From SLJK01 sp964567295 (GTDB lineage Bacteria > Bacillota > Dethiobacteria > DTU022 > UBA8154), in the NCBI GenBank assembly GCA_964567295.1, contig CAZMLU010000010.1, positions 1-46,135 on the forward strand: a stretch of 46,135 nt of DNA, given 5' to 3'. The notes below the pieces were generated by a model that saw only the letters and a list, made by a program, of their open reading frames with translations, had not been told where the DNA came from and searched no databases. The first letter of the stretch is position 1, and every line of letters begins with the position of its first letter. Both the position numbers and the translations under genes were made by a program. This document shows positions 1 through 7,750 of the stretch, piece by piece.

Positions 1-273
1 CTTTCTGCCGGGATAGTTGTAATGCGCGGGGAGGTGGTGCTGGGGGAAAACGCTGCACTTACTCTGGAGCCCAAAGGAGAAGAACCTCTCCGGCTCTACC
101 TGGAAAAACCCATCAGGACCGCCAATTTTTATGTGTTGGCAGAACCCGGCGCTTACAGTTTTACAGGAGCTTTTACCCTGGACGGCGGTATCACCTCTAC
201 TGATATGGAACATTTCCGGGTTGCACCCCAGGTGCCAAATTCGGAGCGGTGGTTTTTCCCGGTGCATGAATAA
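1..273 (+). CDS. 3' end of an unrecognised gene (partial)
   Basis: The reading frame is open from the first base of the window to a TAA at 271-273, so this is the C-terminal ~90 residues of a gene that starts upstream. An internal ATG at 22 exists but nothing shows it is the start. The fragment has alternating hydrophobic and polar residues suggesting a beta-rich domain, with no transmembrane segment and no motif I recognise. It is followed by ~135 bp without a gene before fbaB. No function can be assigned. Confidence 0.5.
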   Translation, partial: LSAGIVVMRGEVVLGENAALTLEPKGEEPLRLYLEKPIRTANFYVLAEPGAYSFTGAFTLDGGITSTDMEHFRVAPQVPNSERWFFPVHE

Positions 274-408
274 GAAGGTGTTTCGTTTCTTTTCGGTTAA
301 GAAAGGAAGGATATTCCCAGGCGTCGAATTATTTATGCAGGGCGCAGGGATATCTTTTAAGAGTTTGAACTGCGCTTGCTTGGTGAATTACTAAGAGGAG
401 GCGAGGCC

Positions 409-1619
409 ATGATTGACAAAATTTCCGATTATTTGCGTGACGAGGCGGATTACTTATTAAATCATAGCTGCAGGACTGTTCCTGCAGAAACGCTGCAGGC
501 ACCGTCCCCGGATTATGTGGAGAAAATTTTTGTTCCTTCTGACAGGCCGACACCGGTGTTGAAGAGCTTGCAGCAGCTGTTCAACACGGGGCGTCTTGCA
601 GGGACGGGCTATCTTTCTATTCTACCCGTGGACCAGGGAGTAGAACACACCGCAGGTGGTTCCTTTGCTCCCAACCCCATTTACTTTGACCCGGAGAATA
701 TTGTAAAACTTGCCCTGGAAGGGGGCTGCAATGCCGTAGCTTCTACCCTGGGTGGGTTGGGGACTGTGGCCAGGAAATACGCTCACAGGATCCCGTTTAT
801 TTTGAAAGTAAACCACAATGAGCTTTTGACTTACCCCAACAAATATGACCAGGTTCCTTATGCTAATGTGGAACAGGCGTTTGAAATGGGTGCTGTTGCC
901 GTTGGTGCTACTATCTATTTCGGTTCGGAAGAGAGCAGCAGGCAGCTGCAAGAGGTTACAGAGCTTTTTTACAGGGCTCACTCTTTAGGGATGGCCACTG
1001 TGCTGTGGGCTTACCTGCGCAACCCCGCTTTTAAGGTGGGCGATACCGATTACCACGTTGCTGCCGACTTGACGGGCCAGGGCAATTACCTGGGGGCTAC
1101 CATTGAGGCGGATATAGTTAAACAAAAACAGCCGGAAACCAGTAAGGGAGGATTCCAGGANNNNNNNNNNNNNNNNNNNNNNNNNNNNNNNNNNNNNNNN
1201 NNNNNNNNNNNNNNNNNNNNNNNNNNNNNNNNNNNNNNNNNNNNNNNNNNNNNNNNNNNNAGGCGGATATAGTTAAACAAAAACAGCCGGAAACCAGTAA
1301 GGGAGGATTCCAGGAGCTTAAATTCGGCAAGACACATCAAAAAGTCTATGACGATCTTACTTCCGAGCATCCCATAGATATGACCCGTTACCAGGTGCTA
1401 AATTGTTTTATGGGTAGGGTAGGCCTTATTAATTCAGGTGGTGGTTCGGGGGAAAATGACATCGAACAGGCCGTTAGAACTGCCGTGATAAACAAGCGCG
1501 CAGGCGGGATGGGGCTTATCTCCGGTCGCAAAGCTTTTCAGAAACCCATGCAGGAAGGTGTAGAGATTTTGAACGCCATTCAGGATGTTTATCTTTGCCG
1601 GGATGTGACCCTTGCCTGA
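409..1619 (+). CDS. fbaB: Class I fructose-bisphosphate aldolase (FbaB/DhnA type), interrupted by assembly gap
   Basis: This enzyme cleaves fructose 1,6-bisphosphate to DHAP and glyceraldehyde 3-phosphate through a Schiff-base lysine, in glycolysis/gluconeogenesis. The protein tracks E. coli FbaB closely: NTGRLAGTGYLSILPVDQGVEH near residue 60, GAVAVGATIYFGSEES, VLWAYLRN, then after the gap NSGG and AVRTAVINKRAGGMGL. The start is ATG 409 after AGAGGAGG at 394-401; an upstream frame extension is less likely. The gene is split by 100 Ns (1161-1260), and the 55 bp before the gap repeat exactly after it. Removing the Ns and one repeat copy joins 1160 to 1316 in frame and gives 351 aa, matching the ~350 aa typical of the family. 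The apparent frameshift is therefore an artefact. Confidence 0.93.
1161..1260. other. Scaffold gap of 100 N inside fbaB
   Basis: Exactly 100 Ns, the conventional placeholder for a gap of unknown size. Bases 1106-1160 and 1261-1315 are identical, so the two contigs most likely overlap by 55 bp and no sequence is missing. Confidence 0.97.
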
Positions 1620-1650
1620 GCGTGTTTCCGGGGAAAGTAGAGGGATAAAA

Positions 1651-2718
1651 ATGTTTGTTGGACGTTACAAACGCTACACCCCTATCGGTATTGATTTCGG
1701 GGATAATTACCTGGCTGCAGCGCAGTGGAAAAAAGCCGGGGGTTCTCTCTTCTTTTACGGTTACACCCTTTTCGAGGGAGTGCAGGAGTATCCGCTTCCT
1801 TTCCATAAGAACCGCGGGTGCAGGGTAGAGGTTCTCGAGATGTTGGAAAAAATAAGGAAAAAGGGCTATAAGGGCCGGGAAGTGGTTTTCACCCTTAATT
1901 CCGGCCAGGTCTACTTGCGTTCTTTAACTTTGCCGGCAATGGATGCGGATGAACTCAAGGAAGCTGTCTACTGGGAGATGGAGAGGTATCTGGTGGGAGA
2001 GCTGCAGAAGGATCCCGTAATCGATTATATTACCGTAAGAGAAACTGAGGAAGATGGACGGCCCTCCCTGGAGGTTCTTGCGGCCGCAGTCTCTAAACCG
2101 ATGGTAAAGGATCACTTTGAGCTTTTGTGTGAAGCCGGTTTTGAGCCGGTAGCGATGGAGATAAGACAACAGCCCCTTTTCCGCCTTCTGCCTTTTGCAA
2201 GGGGGGAGAGGGTAGCGCAAGATGAGAATGAGTGTGTCGTTATATTGGATATGGGCCAAGAGGAAACTTTCCTGCTTATTGCCAACACAGGCAGAATCCT
2301 CTTCGCCAGGACTTTAGGAACGGGCACAGAGAAGATTGAAGAGGGGCAAAAAAACAAAACGGTTCAAGCAGATCGTTTTGGAGGCGACTCTGATCGCGCC
2401 TTGAAGGAGCAGGGGGACTTTGATATGGCTTCAGCGGAGATACTGCTGAACGAAATAGGGCGTTCCATAGAACATTTCACTTATCATATGAAAAACAAAG
2501 ATAAAATCCTCCGTTATTTGTTGGTAACAGGCCAGGGGGCATATATCCGGGGACTTTCTAATTATCTGTGCGGCGGGTTGCAGACACAGCTCCTGCCCAG
2601 GGAGGGTTTGGCCTTCCTTTACAAACCCGTAAATGTTAAGCGCTCTTTTTTACAAGAGGATAGGTCCCTCCTGGCTTCAGTGGCAGCAGGAGCTTCTCTG
2701 CGCGGCCAACACACTTAA
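1651..2718 (+). CDS. pilM: Type IV pilus assembly protein PilM (actin-like ATPase)
   Basis: PilM is a cytoplasmic actin-fold protein that binds PilN and helps assemble the inner-membrane alignment platform of type IV pili. The sequence opens with the phosphate-1-like strand PIGIDFGDNYLAAAQ (residues ~10-24). It has the typical PilM middle LPAMDADELKEAVYWEME, a second nucleotide-binding-like strand VVILDMGQEETFLLI near residue 195, and a late VTGQGAYIRGL segment. Start ATG 1651 is preferred over an in-frame TTG at 1612 that overlaps fbaB, because homology begins just after 1651 and a purine-rich AGAGGGA lies upstream. Length 355 aa is normal. A pseudopilin gene follows, but no pilN, pilO, pilB or pilC is visible here. 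Confidence 0.85.
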   Translation: MFVGRYKRYTPIGIDFGDNYLAAAQWKKAGGSLFFYGYTLFEGVQEYPLPFHKNRGCRVEVLEMLEKIRKKGYKGREVVFTLNSGQVYLRSLTLPAMDADELKEAVYWEMERYLVGELQKDPVIDYITVRETEEDGRPSLEVLAAAVSKPMVKDHFELLCEAGFEPVAMEIRQQPLFRLLPFARGERVAQDENECVVILDMGQEETFLLIANTGRILFARTLGTGTEKIEEGQKNKTVQADRFGGDSDRALKEQGDFDMASAEILLNEIGRSIEHFTYHMKNKDKILRYLLVTGQGAYIRGLSNYLCGGLQTQLLPREGLAFLYKPVNVKRSFLQEDRSLLASVAAGASLRGQHT

Positions 2719-2762
2719 GAAGAGTTCTTTTGCTGTTTGTGGGGAGGGGGGTGTGGTCGGCT

Positions 2763-3236
2763 GTGGGGAGATTTTTTGTTTTTAAGCCCGAAAGCAGGAA
2801 TGGTTTTACCTTGCTGGAGCTTCTTTGCGTCTTGGCCCTTATGGGAATACTATCTGCCCTGGCTGTGCCCCGGCTTATTTATACTGCCCACTGGGAACTG
2901 GAGGGTGCAGCACGCGCCATGGCAGCAGATATTCGCCTGGTACAGCAGGAAGCAATCGTACACGGCGAAAGCACTGCGGTATATTTTTTAGGTTCCCACA
3001 ATTCCTATCAACTGCGTCTTCCAAATGGAAACCGCACGGTATATCTTCCCGAAGGAGTAAGCTACGAAGGGCAAACTTCTTTTCCTACCGATCCCTTTCT
3101 TAAATTTAACTACCTGGGGGCGCCGGGGGGAGGGGGAACCGTTACCTTGCAAACCGCAAGTGGTTCAAAAAGATATGTTATAGTAACCCCCGTTACGGGA
3201 AGGACCAGAATTTCAAAAACGCCTCCTTCTCACTGA
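2763..3236 (+). CDS. Type II secretion/type IV pilus pseudopilin (GspH-like)
   Basis: A short positively charged leader is followed by the prepilin peptidase motif NG|FTLLELL and a ~20-residue hydrophobic helix (VLALMGILSALAVPRL). This is the N-terminal signature of class III prepilins, with Glu at mature position 5. The remainder (about 110 residues) is a small beta-rich globular domain like GspH/FimT minor pseudopilins. PilD-type peptidase would cleave after the Gly. The start is uncertain: in-frame TTG 2730, GTG 2739, GTG 2751 and GTG 2763 are all possible. GTG 2763 gives a 14-residue leader and sits 13 bp after GGGAGGGG. Together with pilM it implies a type IV-like filament or competence pilus whose other parts lie outside the window. 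Confidence 0.8.
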   Translation: MGRFFVFKPESRNGFTLLELLCVLALMGILSALAVPRLIYTAHWELEGAARAMAADIRLVQQEAIVHGESTAVYFLGSHNSYQLRLPNGNRTVYLPEGVSYEGQTSFPTDPFLKFNYLGAPGGGGTVTLQTASGSKRYVIVTPVTGRTRISKTPPSH

Positions 3237-3385
3237 TTGGGCGTCGGGTATCCGAATATATTAACCGTTTCTCAATCAGGCTATTTTTCATTTTTTCTGG
3301 CAGGAATTTTATATGAAAAGTGGAATCTCTAAGTAATGAAGGAAAAAATGATTATTTCCTGATTTTAGAGGTGAGGGGGGTGTTA

Positions 3386-4456
3386 GTGGTACTGAAGAGG
3401 TTGCAAAATCTACGACAAAAAATGTATAATCACCCAGTAAAAGCAATCCTCATTACCTGTCGCTCCAATGTTTTTTTTCTCAGTGGTTTTAGCGGAAGCA
3501 GTGGTTATCTCCTTATAACTGAACAGGACGCCCTGCTTTTCACAGATTTTCGTTACTTGCAGCAGGCCCGGGAGCAGGCGGAACATTATGAGGTAGTAAA
3601 AACAGAAGGCAGCCCCGGGTTTTCTCAAATAACAGCTTATCTTTCTAAAAAGGGTATTAAAGAGCTGGCCTTCGAGGAATCTTATTTCACGGTAAGAGAA
3701 TATAACTTTTTGCAAAAGGCAGCCAACGACCTTGAGCTTATTCCTATCTACAACTGGGTGGAAGAACTAAGAGCTCTGAAGGATGCGGAAGAGTTGAAAT
3801 GTATCGCTGAAGCGGCTGCCAGGGCAGATAGTGCCTGGGCGGAAATGCTTACCCTACTACAGCCGGGCATTACAGAGTGGGAATTGTCTTACGAGTTGGA
3901 GTACCGCCTGCGCCAAAAAGGTTCCTCTCAAACACCATTTGAGATAATTGTTGCCTCCGGCCCTCGCTCTGCCCTTCCCCATGGTGTGGCGACCTCCAGG
4001 TCGATAGGAGAGGGAGAACTTATAACGGTAGATTTTGGAGCTGTTTATAAAGGGTATTGCTCGGATATGACGAGGACTTTCATTATGGGAAATCACAGCG
4101 CTGAACAGGAAAAGATCTTTTCCCTTGTATTGGAAGGCCAACGCCTGGCAATGGAAAATATCGAGGAGGGAATGGATTGCACTGCTGCTGACGAACTGGT
4201 GCGGAGTTTTTTTCAGGAGGAAGGATACGGGCAGTATTTTGGTCATGGACTGGGCCACGGGGTGGGAATAGACGTTCATGAACTCCCTACACTTTCACCG
4301 AAAGGAAAGGGAACCCTGCAGCATTCCATGGTTTTTAGCCTGGAACCCGGAATTTATATCGAGGGATGGGGGGGTGTTCGCCTGGAAGACCTTGTTGTGC
4401 TGAATGAAGAAGGCCTGCAGGTGCTTACTAAAAGCTCTAAAACACTGAGTATTTAA
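3386..4456 (+). CDS. pepP: Xaa-Pro dipeptidase/aminopeptidase, M24 family (YqhT-like)
   Basis: A cytoplasmic metallopeptidase that removes an N-terminal residue before proline. It has an N-terminal creatinase-like domain (about 1-125) and a pita-bread catalytic domain. The five metal ligands are visible: Asp in ITVDFGAVYKG, Asp in CSDMTRTF, His in GHGLGHGVG, Glu in SLEPGIY and Glu in GVRLEDLVV. Start GTG 3386 follows AGGGGGG with good spacing and gives 356 aa, the usual size; longer frame extensions lack homology. It lies just upstream of efp, the conserved yqhT-efp pairing of Bacillota, where it is thought to be a housekeeping peptidase. Confidence 0.9.
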   Translation: MVLKRLQNLRQKMYNHPVKAILITCRSNVFFLSGFSGSSGYLLITEQDALLFTDFRYLQQAREQAEHYEVVKTEGSPGFSQITAYLSKKGIKELAFEESYFTVREYNFLQKAANDLELIPIYNWVEELRALKDAEELKCIAEAAARADSAWAEMLTLLQPGITEWELSYELEYRLRQKGSSQTPFEIIVASGPRSALPHGVATSRSIGEGELITVDFGAVYKGYCSDMTRTFIMGNHSAEQEKIFSLVLEGQRLAMENIEEGMDCTAADELVRSFFQEEGYGQYFGHGLGHGVGIDVHELPTLSPKGKGTLQHSMVFSLEPGIYIEGWGGVRLEDLVVLNEEGLQVLTKSSKTLSI

Positions 4457-4498
4457 TGATTCGATGGACTTTTCATTGCGTGGGGAGTGAAGGTATGG

Positions 4499-5056
4499 AT
4501 GATTTCGACCAATGATTTTCAAACCGGCCTGACCATAGAATTAGACGGTGAAGTTTACTCTGTTATCGAGTTCCAGCATGTGAAGCCTGGCAAAGGTGCC
4601 GCTTTTGTGCGCACTCGCTTAAGAAATGTTCGTACCGGTTCCACTACGGAGAAAACTTTCAGGGCAGGTGAGAAGATCTCCAAAGCCATTATTGAACGAA
4701 AAGAGATGGAATTTCTCTACAGCAGCGGTGACGAGTATATTTTTATGGATACTGAAAGTTACGAGCAAATTACAATGTTCAAAGAACAGCTTGGAGAAAA
4801 TTTGAAGTACTTAAAAGAAAATCTGCATATAACGTTGATGTTTTACAAGGAAGAAATTATTGGAATTGAGCTTCCCCATTCTGTAGAGCTGCAGGTAGTG
4901 GAAACTGATCCCGGGTATAAGGGTGATACTGCTGCAGGAGGAAGCAAGCCGGCCAAGTTGGAAACAGGGCATGTTGTTCAGGTTCCTTTTTTTATTAATG
5001 AGGGGGATATACTTAGGATTGATACCCGCAGCGGCGTATACCTGGAGCGCAAATAG
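4499..5056 (+). CDS. efp: Elongation factor P
   Basis: EF-P binds between the P and E sites of stalled ribosomes and speeds peptide-bond formation at polyproline stretches. The three-domain, 185-residue protein is full length. The domain I tip loop reads KPGKG with Lys32 at the position modified in bacteria that modify EF-P with lysine-type groups. The C-terminal EF-P signature GDILRIDTRSGVYLER is intact. Start ATG 4499 (MISTNDFQ) follows AAGG at 4490-4493 and is better than the in-frame GTG at 4487. Many spore-formers carry spoIIIA genes directly downstream; here a CD1247-type gene and asp23 follow instead. Confidence 0.95.
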   Translation: MISTNDFQTGLTIELDGEVYSVIEFQHVKPGKGAAFVRTRLRNVRTGSTTEKTFRAGEKISKAIIERKEMEFLYSSGDEYIFMDTESYEQITMFKEQLGENLKYLKENLHITLMFYKEEIIGIELPHSVELQVVETDPGYKGDTAAGGSKPAKLETGHVVQVPFFINEGDILRIDTRSGVYLERK

Positions 5057-5129
5057 CGGAAAAATGAACATTCTCAAAGCATCCGGGGCAGCAAAGCATT
5101 TGTTTTAAAATTGAAAGGGGGCATTAGAA

Positions 5130-5651
5130 ATGGATGACCTTAAAACACGGATCGGTTATCTACGCGGAATGGCAGATGGACTGGCAATTGGTGAGGATAC
5201 GAAAGAAGGAAAGATTATCAGCCAAATGATCGTTGTTTTGGATGAAATAGTACAAACCATTGAAGAGCTGCAAGAAGATAGCGATGAACTTTTTTCCTAC
5301 GTAGAATCTATAGACGAAGACCTGACCGAGCTGGAGGAGACGTTTTTAGACGAACTTGAAGATGATCATGAGGAAGATGACGAGCAGGGCTATAATGGCC
5401 ATGAGAATCAGGAAGTAAAGTTGCTGGAAGATGTGGATGATGATGATTTTGACGTAAGCTTCTCCGTAGAATGCCCGGAGTGCCGTGAAGAAGTTGCTAT
5501 TGACGAGGACATACTGGAAGAAGAAGGCAGTTTGGAGGTACTTTGTCCCAGTTGCGGGAGGGTGGTCTTTATTAATGACGAAGATTGGGAAGAGGAGTTA
5601 GAAGAGGGCGAAGATGAAGATGAAGATGAAGGCGAGGGCGAAAAAGAATAA
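5130..5651 (+). CDS. CD1247 N-terminal domain-containing protein with zinc ribbon and acidic tail
   Basis: A 173-residue protein. The N-terminal ~75 residues (DLKTRIGYLRGMADGL onward) form a helical, coiled-coil-like domain matching the clostridial family named after C. difficile CD1247. An acidic linker follows, then a zinc-ribbon-like pair CPEC (about residue 114) and CPSC (about 137), then a tail rich in Asp and Glu. The start is ATG 5130 after GAAAGGGGG. Its function is unknown. The position between efp and asp23 is typical in Clostridia, but in spore-formers the spoIIIA operon usually also lies here. The acidic tail could be an interaction surface, but that is inference. Confidence 0.8.
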   Translation: MDDLKTRIGYLRGMADGLAIGEDTKEGKIISQMIVVLDEIVQTIEELQEDSDELFSYVESIDEDLTELEETFLDELEDDHEEDDEQGYNGHENQEVKLLEDVDDDDFDVSFSVECPECREEVAIDEDILEEEGSLEVLCPSCGRVVFINDEDWEEELEEGEDEDEDEGEGEKE

Positions 5652-5699
5652 AAAGTTAAATATTTCTAACTTCCGTTTTCTTTTCTCCTTTCTCACAAT

Positions 5700-5728
5700 T
5701 TGAATAAAACAGTAATATATGATATAAT
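5700..5728 (+). promoter_or_regulatory. SigA-type promoter for the asp23-amaP group
   Basis: TTGAAT at 5700-5705, a 17-bp spacer and a perfect TATAAT at 5723-5728, placed 46 bp before the asp23 start. The flanking DNA is very AT-rich. Confidence 0.75.
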
Positions 5729-5774
5729 ATTAATGAAGTTAAATTTTTCGAGTCAGAAAAGGAGTGCATTTATA

Positions 5775-6176
5775 ATGGAAGAAGGACGCACATTGCCGAC
5801 AGAACTAGGTTCAATTCGTATCGCCGATGAAGTGGTTTCTATAATTGCGGGCTTGGCTGCTACAGATGTAGATGGAGTTGCCAGCATGAGCGGTGGAATA
5901 GCCGGCGGAATCGCGGAAACTCTTGGACGTAAAAACTTATCTAAGGGAGTTAAAGTAGAAGTAGGGGAAGAAGAGGCTGCCGTAGATTTGTTTCTTATAG
6001 TAACATATGGTTCTCGTATTCCTGATGTGGCCTGGACAGTCCAGGAAAAGGTCAAAGGTGCTATTGAAAACATGACCGGACTAAAAGTTATTAAAGTTAA
6101 TATTCATGTTCAGGGTGTAAATTTCCCGCAGTCAGACGTTGAAGAGGAAGAGGCAAAGGGAGAAGGAGTTAAGTAA
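5775..6176 (+). CDS. Asp23/Gls24 family envelope stress response protein
   Basis: A 133-residue Asp23-family protein with the core signature GSIRIADEVVSIIAGLAATDVDGV near the N-terminus, a glycine-rich GGIAGGIAE turn, and the conserved beta segment VDLFLIVTYGSRIPDVAW. Asp23 proteins coat the inner face of the membrane in Gram-positive bacteria and are tied to cell-envelope stress. Start ATG 5775 follows AAAGGAGTG at about 5758; the frame is open further upstream but overlaps the promoter at 5700-5728. The next two genes, an AmaP-like anchor and DUF2273, complete the usual cluster. accB and accC, often neighbours of this gene, are absent. Confidence 0.92.
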   Translation: MEEGRTLPTELGSIRIADEVVSIIAGLAATDVDGVASMSGGIAGGIAETLGRKNLSKGVKVEVGEEEAAVDLFLIVTYGSRIPDVAWTVQEKVKGAIENMTGLKVIKVNIHVQGVNFPQSDVEEEEAKGEGVK

Positions 6177-6185
6177 GACTTTGTT

Positions 6186-6217
6186 GAGCTAATCTTCCAG
6201 AACAGGAAGATTAGCTC
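6186..6217 (+). terminator. 13-bp perfect hairpin between asp23 and amaP
   Basis: GAGCTAATCTTCC (6186-6198) pairs perfectly with 6205-6217 across a 6-nt loop. It is followed by ATTTATTTA instead of a T-run. It could be a weak or partial terminator, or a stabilising or processing hairpin that makes asp23 mRNA more abundant than that of the membrane anchor downstream. Confidence 0.6.
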
Positions 6218-6247
6218 ATTTATTTACTAAGAAGGGGGATTTTCTAA

Positions 6248-6799
6248 GTGAAAATGCTCTCGCGTATTGTGTGTACTCTTGTAGGGATTGTTTTTTTGGT
6301 AGGCGGCCTTTTTCTGATTCTTTTGACGTTGGGTGTTTTAAAAGATACCGGAATGGTTGTTTTAGGATATGATTTGTTTGAACTGGCAGGAAACTTGAGT
6401 TATGCTGCTTTAGGTTTTATTCTACTGATTGTGGGGATATTAATTCTGGTCTTTTCTTTATCAGGTGGAAAGAAGAAAGAGGAGGGAAGCGTAGTAAGCT
6501 TCACAGAAATGGGAGAAATCAGCATCTCTTTTCGTGCCATTGAAAACATGATTTTAAGGGCTTCCCAAAAAGTTAAAGGCATTCGAGATGTAAACATACG
6601 GATAGATTCTACCGAGCAGGGCCTTCTTATTAATCTGCGGGTGAAAGCTGTAGCGGAAATACCTATTCCCGGGTTGATGGAAGAACTTCAAAGAACTGTC
6701 CGCGATTATGTACAGCAGTTAAGTGGAATAAACGTTGCTGAAATCAAGGTGCTGTTGGAAAATATCGCAGAGGAAAAAATTGAAAGAAATATTCGTTAA
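6248..6799 (+). CDS. amaP: Alkaline shock response membrane anchor protein AmaP
   Basis: A 183-residue protein with two N-terminal membrane helices (about 8-30 and 51-71), a short KKK-rich cytoplasmic boundary, and a C-terminal Asp23-like domain (FRAIENMILRASQKVKGI). AmaP anchors Asp23 to the membrane in S. aureus, and this architecture fits. The start is GTG 6248, 9 bp after AAGGGGG at 6232-6238; ATG 6254 would be too far. It lies downstream of asp23 across a strong hairpin and just upstream of the DUF2273 gene. Confidence 0.85.
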   Translation: MKMLSRIVCTLVGIVFLVGGLFLILLTLGVLKDTGMVVLGYDLFELAGNLSYAALGFILLIVGILILVFSLSGGKKKEEGSVVSFTEMGEISISFRAIENMILRASQKVKGIRDVNIRIDSTEQGLLINLRVKAVAEIPIPGLMEELQRTVRDYVQQLSGINVAEIKVLLENIAEEKIERNIR

Positions 6800-6814
6800 A
6801 AGGTGTGAAGGCGG

Positions 6815-7036
6815 GTGAATGAAATAATAGCCAGCTTTATCAAAAATAACGGGGGCAAACTTCTTGGAGGAGTTCTGGGCTTCCTGGTAGCGTTGATATT
6901 CATTATTTCCGGTTTCTGGAAAGGATTATTCATTATTATTTGTATAATAGTAGGTTCCTATATCGGCAGCAAAATAGAGTATGGAGATGATTTGCACAGT
7001 CTACTTTCTAAATTTTGGATAGGAAGTCACGATTAA
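6815..7036 (+). CDS. DUF2273 small membrane protein
   Basis: A 73-residue protein with two hydrophobic helices (about 17-33 and 36-51) separated by a FWKG turn, typical of DUF2273, which co-occurs with Asp23 and AmaP across Bacillota. Start GTG 6815 overlaps GGTG-rich leader sequence 15 bp after the amaP stop. The biochemical function is unknown; a membrane-anchoring or scaffold role with Asp23/AmaP is inferred from linkage. A terminator follows immediately. Confidence 0.85.
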   Translation: MNEIIASFIKNNGGKLLGGVLGFLVALIFIISGFWKGLFIIICIIVGSYIGSKIEYGDDLHSLLSKFWIGSHD

Positions 7037-7039
7037 CTT

Positions 7040-7067
7040 AAAAACACCAAAATGCTGGTGTTTTTTT
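7040..7067 (+). terminator. Rho-independent terminator after the Asp23 group
   Basis: A 10-bp stem AAAAACACCA (7040-7049) with TGGTGTTTTT (7056-7065), a 6-nt loop and an uninterrupted T-run. It closes the asp23-amaP-DUF2273 transcript before nusB. Confidence 0.85.
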
Positions 7068-7096
7068 ATGGAGATAATTGAAAGGGACGAGCACTA

Positions 7097-7522
7097 TTGA
7101 AAAGGCGCCTTGCCAGAGAATATGCCTTAAAAGCATTGTTTATGATAGAAGTGGGCGGAAACGATCCAACAAGTGCGCTTTTTTACTTGTTGGAAAATAC
7201 GTCTTTTTCCGGAAAGGAGACCACTTTTTGTCGTCAACTGGTTATCGGAACTATAGAAGAGCAAGATAGTCTTGATGTACTTCTTTCCCAGTATCTTGTT
7301 AATTGGGAAATGGACCGGCTGGCCACTGTTGTTAGAAATATTCTTCGTATAGGGCTGTATGAACTTATTCATATGAAAGATATTCCGCCCAGTGTCACTA
7401 TTAATGAATCCATTGAAATGGCTAAAAAATATCAGGATGACGAGTCAGCCCGTTTTATTAATGGAGTTCTGGATCGCTTCATGAATGCTAACGAAGAAAA
7501 AACGGCCAAAAAGAAGAGTTGA
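7097..7522 (+). CDS. nusB: Transcription antitermination factor NusB
   Basis: An all-helical 141-residue NusB, which with NusE (S10) binds boxA of rRNA operons to prevent premature termination. The N-terminal RRLAREYALKALFMIEV and the later PPSVTINESIEMAKKYQDD and ARFINGVLDRF segments are hallmarks of the family. The start is TTG 7097 after AAAGGGA at 7081-7087. It follows the Asp23 group as in most Clostridia. The usual next genes folD/xseA are displaced ~6 kb by an inserted three-gene redox complex. Confidence 0.93.
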   Translation: MKRRLAREYALKALFMIEVGGNDPTSALFYLLENTSFSGKETTFCRQLVIGTIEEQDSLDVLLSQYLVNWEMDRLATVVRNILRIGLYELIHMKDIPPSVTINESIEMAKKYQDDESARFINGVLDRFMNANEEKTAKKKS

Positions 7523-7722
7523 TAATTGTAAAACAAGGACTACTACAGGTATATTCTGGGCAGTCTATTTTTAATATTGCGAATATCATCGGCAAAGAGG
7601 AAATACAAGGTGATTTGGCGAAAATGTTAAATAGATACAATATGCAATATGATGGAGATATGAAGAGGGTTATTTGCGCTTGTGGCGAATATCACAAGTT
7701 AGTTTTTTGTTATGTAAAGTGA
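7519..7722 (+). CDS. Doubtful 67-aa ORF between nusB and the redox operon
   Basis: An in-frame TTG at 7519 overlaps the nusB stop and gives 67 residues ending KLVFCYVK. I recognise no family, there is no clear ribosome-binding site at a proper distance, and the last third overlaps the predicted Rex operator (7680-7697). It is more likely untranslated leader/intergenic DNA than a real gene. Confidence 0.18.
   Translation: MIIVKQGLLQVYSGQSIFNIANIIGKEEIQGDLAKMLNRYNMQYDGDMKRVICACGEYHKLVFCYVK
7680..7697. promoter_or_regulatory. Predicted Rex operator upstream of the transhydrogenase operon
   Basis: TTGTGG-CGAATA-TCACAA is an 18-bp inverted repeat with one mismatch to the Rex consensus TTGTGA-N6-TCACAA, and it extends by one pair (C...G) on each side. 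Rex is the NADH/NAD+-sensing repressor of anaerobic redox genes. The site lies 54 bp before the NuoE-like start. I could not place a clear -35/-10 pair around it. Confidence 0.65.
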
Positions 7723-7750
7723 GAAATATAAGAAAAAGGGAGTGTTGTTT

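Noticed and set aside
1380..1619. A separate 79-aa gene after the gap
   Set aside because: It is the C-terminus of the aldolase, cut off only by the artificial gap.
2730..2762. Longer N-terminus for the pseudopilin from TTG 2730
   Set aside because: It would give an unusually long leader (25 residues); GTG 2763 gives a typical one. Kept as an alternative only.
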